Source: Euleptes europaea
Lineage: Eukaryota; Chordata; Lepidosauria; Squamata; Sphaerodactylidae
DNA length: 64,000 nucleotides
NCBI RefSeq assembly: GCF_029931775.1
Contig: NC_079321.1
Location: forward strand, 11,141,001 to 11,205,000
Direction: 5' to 3'
Shown here: piece after piece, positions 24,101 to 36,100 of the stretch
Layout of the letters: each line of letters opens with the position of its first letter
Position numbering within the stretch: position 1 is the stretch's first letter
Notes under the pieces: generated by a model
Database searches by the model: none
What the model was told of the DNA's origin: nothing
What the model saw: the letters and a program-made list of their open reading frames with translations, nothing else
Made by a program: the position numbers and the translations under genes

Positions 24101-27100
24101 AAAGATCACAACCATTCATTCAACGGAAAGTGTAAAGGTAACTTCAGTCCCGAAAGCCAGTTCCTGACGTTCTGTCACACTCTGGTGTGACAATATAACA
24201 AACCTCCTGGGAGCAGGGTTGTCCTATAAATGCTGGCCTCCCTATCCTTCCCGCCGCTGCCGAATAACAACTACCTGCAGGCCACACTGTGGCCATATAT
24301 TGCAATTCCAAGCACCATTAGGAATTAGAATTTGTGATTTTAATCCGTTTAGGGCTGTTTGAATGTATTGTTTTATCTGATTTTATTATTGTATTGTATA
24401 TTTCATAGATTATGTGAACCGCTCTGAGCCTGGCGTGCTGGGGTAGAGCGAGTTATAAGTTTGACTAAGTAAGTAAGTAAGTAAATAAATAAATAAATAA
24501 CCTAGGGTTGCCAACCTCCAGATGGTAACTCTAAATAATGATCAGCATGTAGGCTCAGTATACTATAACCAATACAAGATTTAACCAATGCAAATCATCA
24601 ACAAAATAATAGTACCACATAAATCATTTACTGCTTATGTCAATCAATACATTCAGGCATTAACTGTATGCCTGAATACATTGATTGACATAAGCAGTAA
24701 ATGACTTATGTGGTACTATTATTTTGTTGATGATTTGCATTGGTTAAACCTTGTATTGGTTATAGTATACTGAGCCTACATGCTGACTGTATCATCATCA
24801 GCATGTAGACTCAGTATACTATAACCAATACAAGGTTTAACCCCATTTGCAGTATGGGTTATTGTTTTGTATTAACCTCCAGGTGGTGGCTGGAGATCTC
24901 CCACTATTACAACTGATCTCCAGGCGATAGAAATCAGTTCCCCTGGAGAAAATGGCTGCTCTGGCCACTGGACTCAATGGCATTGAAGCCCCTCCTCTCC
25001 CCAAACCCCACTCTCCTCAGGCCCCTCCTCAGCCCCCCCCAATCTCCAGGTATTTCCCAACCCAGAGTTGGCAACCCTACTCCAACCTCATGATGCCCCA
25101 CATTACCATTTAGGCACTCCTTTATTGGATTGCATTCTAAACTGCAAAAGACTTCTTCCCCTTGACTGAATAAATAATATAGAATTATTGAATTACAACT
25201 ATTTGGTTTGCACAAGTTTTTGTTTTTTAAAAAAACACACGCAAATGACTGAAAGGCAATAACCATTGTGACCAAAGTACCGTTTTGCTCCTATCCACCC
25301 TTTTCAAATAACTCACAGTGGATGCTTAAAATAGATCATTTCATGGAAAGATTAATTCAATAGATAGGGAGGGAAAGGCTGTGTCTGTTGATTCCTAGTT
25401 TCATTATCTGTGTGCATGTTGTTCCTTGTCTCATCCTTGAGCGTAGATGTTATTATCGGCAATACCCACTATGATCTGTGGGCCCTGCCAGGGGTGTAAG
25501 AGGACAAAGGCCATGTGTTATAACTTCTATAGAATGCGAATTAAAAAAAAAAGGAATCATGGCACATTATATAGGCGAAATTGCCGGAGAGGAAAATTGC
25601 TGATAGAACTGATAAGGATTTCTGAAGTGAATGGGCTGTCTGTGTGTCTGAGCCAGCGTGGTTTGGAGCGGTGGACTCTGATCTGGAGAACCGGATTTGA
25701 TTCCCCACTCCTCCACATGAGCTGCGGGTGCTAATCTGGTGTACTGGGTTGGTTTCCCCACTCTTCCACATGAAGCCAGATGGGTGACCTTGGGCAAGTC
25801 ACAGTTCTCTTAGAGCTCTCTCAGCCCCACCTACCACACAAGGTGTCTGTTGTGGGGAGAGGAAGGGAAGGTGATTGTATTCAGTTTGATTCTTCCTTAA
25901 GTGGTAGAGAAAGTCAGCATATAAAAACCAACCCTCCTCCTCCTCCTCCTCCTCCTTCTTCTTCCGTCTTCACCACTACATGGTGTAGTGGTTAAGAGCG
26001 GTGGTTTGGAGCAGTGGAGTCTGATCTGGAGAACCGGGTTTGATTCCCCACTCCTCCACAGGAGCGTCGGGGGCTAATCTGGTGAACTGGATTTGTTTCC
26101 CCACTCCTACGCACGAAGCCAGCTGGGTGACCTTGGGCTAGTCACAGCTCTCTCAGCCTCACTCACCTCACAGGGTGTCTGTTGTGGGGAGGGGGAGGGA
26201 AGGTGATTCTAAGCTGGTTTGAGTCTCCCTTCAGTGGTAGAGAAAGTTGGCATGTAAAAACCAACTCTTCTTCTTCTCCTCTGTGTGTGTGTGCATGTGC
26301 CAATTCACAGCTGATTTATGACGCCCCTGTAGGATTTTCAAGGCAAGAGGTGGTTTGCCATTGCCTGCCTCTGCGTGGGCTGAGAGAGTTCAGAGAGAGC
26401 TGTGACTGGCCCAAGGTCACCCAGCAGGCTTCATGAGGAGGAGCGGGGAAACCAGCCCGGTTCACCAGATTAGAATCCACCACTCATGTGGAGGAGCAGG
26501 GAATCGAACCCGGTTGCCCAGATTAGAGTCCACCACTCTTAACCACTACACCAAGCTGGCTCTCTAATGGGCTGGGTAGGAAGTATTTTTGTTAGCAGCA
26601 GAAGCTGCAGTATGTCCCCATTTTCTCCATGACAATTGAAGAGGATTTATGTTGTATGTCTATGTTAGGAGTTGTCCTAAGAATGCTCTGTTGAGATTTC
26701 TACCTCCTTCTCCTAGAACAATGGTTCTGAGCAGTCTTTTGGGAGGAGGACTGCGCCCGTATATTCTCCGGTTGTCAAAACAAGAACCCCTTATTATTAA
26801 GGGGACAGCAATGAGACAGGAGATTGCATTTATGACTCCACTCAGCCAGATCTGAGCCTCAATCTGATCTTCTTCCATAATCTGGCTCTTGGGACCAGAA
26901 TAGGGTTGCCAGGTCCCCCCTGGCTAGGGTTGCTAATCTCCAGGTGGTAGCTGGAGATCTGCTATTATAACTGACCTCTGGTTGACAAAGATCAGTTCAC
27001 CTGGAGAAAATGGTCACTTTGGAAGGTGGACTGCATGGCATTATACCTCATTGAAGTCTCTCCCCTCCTCACACCCCACCTCCTCAGGTTCCACCCCTAA

Positions 27101-30100
27101 AATCTCCAGGTATTCCCAACCAGAAATGGCAACCCTACCCCTGGCCGCTGGTGGGGGATGGGGGATAGGGTTGCCAGATCCGGGTTGGGAAACTCCTGGA
27201 GATTTGGGTATGGAGGCTGGGGAGGACAGGGACCTCAGTGGGGTACAATGCCATAGAATTCACCCTCCATATCATCCATTTTCTCCAGGGGGACTGATCT
27301 CTGTCGTCTGGAGATGAGCTGTAATTCTGGGAGGTCCCCAGGTGGGACCTGGAGGCTGGCATCCCTAGGCCAGATTTCCAATTTGGCTAAGCAGAGGGGT
27401 ACAAGCCCATATTTTCTCATAAACCAGCACAACCTATATATGATGTCACTTCAGTTGCACTAATTTACGATTAAGGTGTCCACAATCTTCTCCGCAGATG
27501 GGGGCTACTTCATGTTCTTGAACACCAGCTTTGGGAAGGCCGGAGGAATAGCCGTCTTGAAATCTCGTATTCTGCACCCAAGGAGGACGCAGCAGTGTCT
27601 CCAGTTCTTCTTTAAAATGACAGGAAGCCCTGAGGATAAGCTTGTAATTTGGGTAATGAAGGACGATGGCTCCGGAACCGTTCGCAGTCCGTTTAAAGTT
27701 CAGACTCTTCAAGGTTATTCTGAAAATGGCTTGGAAATCTATCTCTGTCAGATTCACACACAGAGAGGTTTAGGAATAATGCAAGATTTTATATCATTTG
27801 AGCCTCTAACTGACAGGAAGGCTTTCATTATTTAGGGCTGCTCTCATGATGCTTTTTCCTCCAGTGAAAGACCTCCAACCTCCTTGCAGGGGGAAAATGC
27901 AGAAAATATGTCTTAGGCCAGGGATCCCCAACGAGTGTTGCCAGGTTCCCCCTTTCCACGGGCCGGGGCTTCATTGTTGTGGGGATGGGGATGGGGTGAA
28001 TGGCACAATAATATCACTTCCAGGTTTACCCTGGAAGTTATGTTAATCACCTTCCCTTCAGCTGGCCTGCTTTTGCCTGCTGGTCAGCTGAGGGGTGGCG
28101 GGCAACCCCCTTAATTGGCAGGCAATTGCCTGCCATTATCTGGTATCTGGCAACTCTATCCCCAACATTTTTGAGCCTGTGGGCACCTTTGGAATTCTGG
28201 CACCGTTTGGCGGGTGCAGCAACAAAATGGCTGCCATAGGAGGCACAGCCAGCCATAAAACGGATACCAAGCTTTACTTGAGTTACACAGTGAAGATCTT
28301 TGTACTGTGGTAGCAGCTGCTGCCAAAGAAACATGTTTAAAAAGCTGAACAGCCAATCAAATTGCCAATGGCAAATCAGTAGGGTTGTGCAAAAAACAGA
28401 AACAAAACAAATCAGTAAATTTCAGGGTTGGGTTTATTCGGCCTGATTTTTTCGGTAAACCTGGAATAAGCCAAATACCCATACTGGTAAATTTCAGTAT
28501 TTGGCTTGTTTCTGGGTTTACTGAAAAATCCAGGTCCATTATAGTCTATGGGGATTTTTTTCTGAAGCTCCTGTGAGAGTATTTTGGAGGTAGAGTCTCC
28601 AAATTTGCAACGTGGCTGCAAGTGACTCTCCTTGGATGGTCGCTGACGTTTGATTAACTTTGGGACAGGTGGCCCAATTTTATGGGCTTGCAAAGGGTTC
28701 ATCCCCATCCTCCAGGCACTTGTGAGCCAAGCTGTCCATCGTTTTTTAGATTCAGAAATTCAGCATTGCCGAGGACTGGTGGAAAGAGCCGATAGCCAGG
28801 CTGGCACCTCAAAGTCTGGGGGCTCCATTCGTATCTGGGGCGCATAGCATGATGTCCCTGCAAATTAGCTTCCAAACTGAGGGGAAAGGCTTAAATACAA
28901 GAAAAATAAGGCACAGAAAACATTTCTTTTGGTGGCAAATGACATCCTGTGAATGGTCCTTTATTGTGGTCATCAAAAATCTGGTTTCAAGAGATGGTCA
29001 CGGTGCAGGAAAACAAAGCCTCTATTTGGGGCGACCTTCAGTTTGACAGCAGGTTTTCAGGGTGGTGGTGGTGATATCGGAGCCAGCCGAAGTCTCGACC
29101 ATGGGGGCTGTCTGAAGGAGATTGCTCATCTGCATGGGTGAGGGAGTCTCCTTAGGAAGCCTGGTGGTGTCAGCAGCTGTTGAACCTGGTTCTTTTTAAT
29201 TGGAGGGTATATCCCTCAGGACGGGTCTGGTGAGCCTGTCTTTTAAACAACCCTTATGCTTTATCCAAATTATCCCACTGAATGGTGATGGATGGATGGT
29301 TGTGTGGTTGGATGGTTGGTCAGACCAAGTTGGCTCCAATTACACAATCCCTGCCTCAAAAGACTCAAAGAAAAGATAGACAAATGGGAGAAAGCACAGA
29401 ACCATGCCTCTGAGCAAAGGTGAATAGCTGAACCTGAAAAAGCTGAATATTTATTCGGCTTTTTCAGGAATTGCCTATTTGGCTTTGGGGAGATCCCCAG
29501 GTTCTGGCGTTCGGTAAACTTGAAGCCCAAAAATTGCCGAAATGGCTATTTTCAGGTTTATTTTCGGATCGGGTTTATCAATATGCACAACCCTAATCAG
29601 AAGCCGTGCTGGGCAAAGTCCCCACCTGGCTTCTAAAAGCATTTGGTGGACTCCAAGAAAGCTGTCTGCAGACACTATGGAACCCACAGGTACCATGTTA
29701 TGGACCCCTGCCTTAGATCTTTGGCCTCTGAGGGCCAGCCCCTCTACTACTACCGGAGTCTTCTAACACGGAAATACCAGGGATTGAACCTGGGATCATC
29801 TGTATGCACAACAGATGTTCTGCTACTGGACCCCTTCTCTGTTCAGTAATATCGAATGTCTGGAAAAGGCTAATAATGTCCACTTGTATGAATCACGGTA
29901 TCCACCTTTTGTAGGAGAAAGTGACAAGAACTGGAAAATTGCCCATGTGCCCCTAAAAGTTCAAGAAAAGTTCCGGTATCTCTTCCAAGGGCGAAACGGT
30001 GTCTCCAATCACTCATCTGGAGGAATTCTCATCGATGACATCACTCTCAGTGAAACTCGGTGCCCGAATGCTGTGTGGCATGTAGATAACGTCTCTCATC

Positions 30101-33100
30101 TCCTTGGCACCGCTGCTTTGGGGTACAGCATGACGAGCCCCCGTTTTTATAGCCCCGAAGGTTATGGCTACTGTGTAAGTCTAATTCCCCGAGCCTTGGG
30201 TGGTTCTGACTCTGAAAACTACATCGGCATTTCTCTTCACTTGACCAGTGGAGAGAACGACGGTGTCCTTGAATGGCCGGCTCTAAACAGACAGGCTACC
30301 ATCACTGTGCTGGACCAAGATGCTGATGTGAAGAAGCGGCTGTCCATCGAAAGGAGCTTCACAACAGATGAAACGCAGGTTATGAAAGGTACGTAGTCTC
30401 TGAGCGTAAATGACAGAGTAAGCAAGAGCCGAAACGAGGTAAGATAAGCACTTCTTTCTGTGAGTGGGGATGATCACACATTTTCCCTCCTGAGCAGCTG
30501 AAGTGCACAATGCAAGCCGACCTCAGGATCGAATACACAGAAGATGCCAGGGGTCCACAATGGGCCGGTGTCTCTAGGTGAGAAGAAAAGCAGTGTCTAA
30601 TGTTCCCTGATCCCTCTATCCATTCGATTTACACCCCACCTTCCAATCAAATTGTTTCCTAACAGGTTTTAAAAGTTTTTAAAAACACAAGAATTTCAAA
30701 CTCTACCAATAACAGTTTGATCCAAATCCACCCCTTATAGAAGAACATGTGTGTGTGCTAAGTGCCGTCAAGTTGCTTCCTGCTCATGGTGACCCTATGA
30801 ATCAATGTCCTCCAAAACATCCTACCTTTAACAGCCTTGCTCAGGTCTTGCAAACTGAGGGCCGTGGCTTCCTTTATAGACCAGGATGTGATGATGGCTG
30901 CCAACCTGGAAGGCTTTAAGAGGGGAATGGCATGTTCATGGAGTAAAAAAGGATACTAGTCATGCTGCATACCTATTCTCTCCAGGATCAGAGGAACATG
31001 CCTATTATATTAGGTGCTGTGGAACACAGGCAGGACAATGCTGCTGCAGTCGCCTTGTTTGTGGGCTTTCTAGAAGCACCTGGTTGGCCACTGTGTGAAC
31101 AGACTGCTGGACATGATGAGCTTTGGTCTGATCCAGCATGGCTTTTCTTATGTTCTTATGGTCTTATGACTCTTGTTGGGTCTTTCTCTTTTCCTGCTAC
31201 CTTCAACTTTTCCTAGCATTATTGTCTTTTCCAGAAGAACATAGGCCTGCTTTAATAAAGAAAAGGTTATTGGCAGATAAAGACTAACTAATAAATCAAA
31301 TATGAAGTTCCTTAACCCTGCCTTCTTCTAAAAACTTGATGTACAGTACACTGGCAAAGTATTACTCAATCGAGAAGGCACTGCAATGCCCACCAAAATT
31401 CAGATGCCTTTGCCACAGAGCCTATTATCTTAAAAGATACCTGGGCTGGGTGGAGACTCCTTTAGGAATTTAAAGAGCAAAAGCAGTACTTCAGCTGAGT
31501 CCAGAAATTAGCAGGCAACCTTTTCCTGACTTGGATGGCCTGGGCTAGCATCATCTCATTACACCTTAGAAGCAAATCAGAGTCAGCCATGAATAGTACT
31601 TTGATGGCAGACCATCAAGGAGCACCAGGGTCACTTTGCAGAGGGAGACAATGGCCAACCACCTCTGAACATCTCTTGCTGTCTCCCTTCCTAGCTAGTT
31701 CTCTGCTAAAAACCTAACAGCATATTAGAAGAAGAAGTTGGTTTTTATACCTTGCTTTTCTCTACCTTTTAGGAGTCTCAGAGTAGCTTACAATTGCCTT
31801 TCCTTCCTCTCCCCACAATAGACACCTTGTGAGGTAGGTGGGGCTGAGAGAGTTCTGAGAGAACTGTGAGTGGCCCAAGGCCACCCAGCAGGCTTCATGT
31901 GTAGGAGTGAGGAAACAGATCTGGTTCTCCAGATTAGAGTTTGCTGCTCTGAACCACTACGCCACGCTGGCTCTCACTGTTTATGGCTGCACTCTGTGTC
32001 CTGTGAAACCAGCTATGCGCTGTGAGTTCCAAACTGAAGTTGAATCATAGAATGATAGAGCTGGAGGGGGCCCTACAGGCCATCTAGTCCAACCGCCTGC
32101 TCAATGCAGGATCAGCCTAGAGCATCCCTGACAAGTGTTTGTCCAGCCTCTGCTTAAAGACTGCCAGTGAGGGGGAGCTCACCGCCTCCCTAGGGAGCTG
32201 ATTCTTACTGTAAAACTCTTACTGTAAATTTTTTCCCTAATATCCAGCCAGTACCTTTCCTCACACAATTTAAACCCATTATTGTGAGTCCTTATCCTCT
32301 GCTGCCCACAGGAAAAGCTCCCTGCCATCCTCTAAGTGACAGCCCTTCAAATACTTAAAGAGAGCAATCATGTCCCCTCTCAACCTCCTCTTCTCCAGAC
32401 TAAACATTCCCAACTCCCTCAGCCTTTCCTCATAGGGCTTGGTCTCCAGGCCCCTGATCATCCTTGTCGCTCTCCTCAGTCCTCAAGTCTGTGCACCTGA
32501 TTTGAACTGGGACCATGCTGTGCAGGAGTGAGGGCATAGCCTTCCACCTGAACAAGCCCCAGTGAACCCCTGTTTTCCCCATGGGGGAAACTTACATGCA
32601 CTGATGGGCTACATGTAAGTTTCTCTGACCGGGCAAGTGTCCCCAACAGGGCAGGGCAAAAAACTGTCCAGGAGAGAATGGGTTTAATCCCTTCCCACTA
32701 CATACCATTGTCCCAAATTGAGCTCTCTCACACACCTAAAAATTAAGTTTCCACATGGAACTCCCAGCACATGTCTGCTTTGACAGGACCTGAGGCAGAC
32801 TCATAAACAGTGTAACATGTAGTTCAGCCTTTCAGTGACTCCACCCTGCTTGGCTAAACCAACCAATACAAATATACTAGACACAGTTGAAAAGGCACTC
32901 CTCTCCTCTTAGTTGATCTGAACTCCCAAAGGTCAGTGGAGACAATCTCAGTTCAGATTGCCAACTGTATATTTCTTTAATGGAATGAGGTCAGGTGGGA
33001 TGCGTTTCGCTCACTGTTACTGCAATCCAGAATATTACGTGAAGAGACTTCATGGACACACATGAAGCTGCCTTATACTGCATCAGACCCTTGGTCCATC

Positions 33101-36100
33101 AAAGTCAGTATTGTCTACTCAGGCCGGCAGCGGCTCTGCAGGGTCTCAGGCAGGGGTCTATTCACATCACCTACTTGCCTAGTCCCTTTAACTGGAAATG
33201 CTGGGGATTGAACCCGGGACCTTCTGCGTGCCAAGCAGATTCTCTACTGCCGAGCCACAGCCCCTCCCCATATACTTTTGTGGAGTATTCTTAGAGCACA
33301 TCCCTGTTACATCATCTGTGATATTTTGCAGGAAAAAATAATACTTCCAGGTGGGGAAATCCCTCTGTTCTTGGAAAATTTGATCCTGTATGCAATTGTA
33401 GCAGGAGTGAAGACTGGGGATGGAGAAAATTTGCTTCGCATGAACAGTTGAGACGAAGGAATTATTTGAAAAATGACGCCCTTATTATCTTCGTAGACTT
33501 TGAAGGTATGAAAGTCTCATCTTTTTATAAAATTGGTTTTCTTTTGGTTTTATTTATTTTAATTTTATTTGATAGCATTTGTATCCTCCCTATCTCCAGA
33601 GGGCGCAACAACAAAGAAAACATAAAAATGCCTAAAAGCAATAACAAATTAATGATATATACTGTGTGGTAGAGGATGCTGGACTAGATTCATCACCGGT
33701 CTGATCCAGCAGGGCGACATTAATGTTCTTATTAGATTGACTAGGTGTCCTAATTGTTCCTTTTGCCCCATTGAGTAATTGGGGTTGCCAACCTCCAGGT
33801 AGTAGCTGGAGATCTCCTGCAATTACAACTGATCTCCAGCCGACTTAGATCAGTTCCCTTGGAGAAAATGGCTGCTTTGGACATTGGACTCTATGAAGTC
33901 CCTCCCTTCCCCAACCCCCCCCTCCTCAGGCTCCATCCCCAAAATCTCCCACTGGTGATAAAGAGGGACCTGGGAACTCTATGAACAATAGTAGTTTCTC
34001 TACAAAAGAAGTGTGTGTGGAGGGGTTACAATTGTGTTTAGAAATAATTTCCTCTTCTTAATGCAATACAGACATTTAATTTCAATCAGCATTGAACACA
34101 TGAACACATGAAGCTGCCTTATACTGAACCAGACCCTTGGTCCATCCAAGTCAGTATTGTCTACTCAGACAGGCAGCTGCTCTCCGGGGTCTCAGGCAGG
34201 GGTCTTTCACATCACCTACTTGCCTAGTCCCTTTAACTGGAGATGCCGGGGATTGAACCTGGGACCTTCTGCATGCCAAGCAGAGGCTCTACCACTGGCA
34301 CAGAACCATGCCAATTTCCATTTAATTTTATCCATCCATGCTCTTTTTTCCCCCTTTTCGGTTTTGCTCTGTGTAATATTAAATAAACAGAACAATGTGG
34401 ACCCTAGCATTCATGTCCTTTTCGGTTGAAGATGTCTACCACGTTTATCCCTCCCGGCCCCTTTCTCTCTTTGGACAAGATTTAACCTATCTCAAGAACA
34501 GTGCACATTCCGTTCTGAGAACCTCCTGGCACCTGTCTCATGACCTCCCTCCGGCTCGGAGGAAAAGACTGGCCCCACTGGAAGTCTTGGCAACTGACCT
34601 GAGCGAACCGTGTGACCCAAACCCTTGTCAAAACGACGGCATCTGTTCCAATGATAGAGGGAGCGCAAGCTGCAGGTATCCCAGCGTCTTTTTGCTTTCA
34701 TTTATGTGTTCTGGTTGTGTTGGATCGAATGATGAGGAATAGGGTGGCCGGCTCTGGGTTGGGAATTTCCTGGAGATTTTGGGGGTGGAGCCTCAGGTGG
34801 GTAGGGTTTGGAGAGGGGAGGGGAGGGACTTCAATGCCATGGAGTCCAATGGCCAGAGCGGCCATTTTCTCCAGGGAAACTTATTTATGTAGCCTGGAGA
34901 TCAGCTGTAATAGCTGGAGATCTCCAGCCATCACCTGGAGGTTGAAAGACATCTGAAATAACCGTCTCCTTCTTCTTTTTGGAAAAGCTTCAGCTGATAC
35001 AAAAAGATATACACTTACCGATGTTTCAGACCTGGAAAGGAACAGAAAACAAGTTATACGCATGGGAAAACTGCATCGTTCTAGAGACTTTTTGTATGCA
35101 TGACACTCCTAGAGAGTGACCAACTTTTTGGGCATGGGTAACTTTTTGTGCGTGTATATGTAGTTGTATGTGATGTGGCACATCATGGTTTATACTTGAC
35201 TTCTTGCACAATATATGTTTAGTCCATCTTTGATAACCATTGGAGTTGTTACTGTGTTAGACTTTTTACGATCACCTGGAAGTTGGCAACCCTAATGAGG
35301 AAGTAAACACATCATTGCAGAGACAGTATTATGTGCTGTTCTGGGTAGGGTTGCCAACCTCCAGGTACCTGGAGATCTCTTGCTATTACAACTGATCTCC
35401 AGCCAATAGAGATCAGTTCACCTGGAGAAAACGGCCGGTTTGGCCATTTGACTCTATGGCATTGTAGTCCCCTCCTCAAACCCTGCCCTCCTTAGGCTCT
35501 GACCCAAAAACCTCCCGCCAGTGGCGAAGAGGGACCTGGCAACCCTAGTTCTGGACATGGCATAAAGAACAGAATATCAGGCCTTTCTTTTCAGCTCACT
35601 TTAATGTAATCATCTAGGGTTGCCAGTTCCAAGTTTGGAAATTCCTGGAGATTTGGGGGATGGAACCTGAGAAGGGCAGGGCTTGGGGAGGGGAGGGACC
35701 CCAGTAGCATATAATGCCATAGAGTCCACCCTCCAAAGCAGCTGTTTTCTCCAGGGGAACTGATTTTTGTAATCAGGAGATCAGATGTAATTCCAGGAGA
35801 CCGCCAGGCCCCGCTTGGAGACTGGCACACTACATCTCCAGATCATCTTTATAGAGGTGCTTGATAACTTTAGGAGAAACAAGTGAGGGCCCATGAAACT
35901 CATATGGGGGGGGGATCCCATCCCCCCCTATTGCTGAGATCATCGAGGCTGCTCCCCACTCCTGATCTCGGCAGGAGAGCCCACTTCGGGCTCACCTGCC
36001 AAAGTAGCCACTCCCCCACTCCCGATCTCGGTGGAAGAGCCCACTCCGGGCTTGCCAGCCAAGGCAGCCACCCCACCCCACACACACACAGTCCTGGTCG

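Noticed and set aside
34391-34431. Alternative MEP1A exon 13 acceptor at AAATAAACAG (34390)
   Set aside because: Using it would break the frame into [11 protein letters not shown]; the acceptor at 34431 gives FEDVYHV, matching FEDITHL in human meprin alpha.
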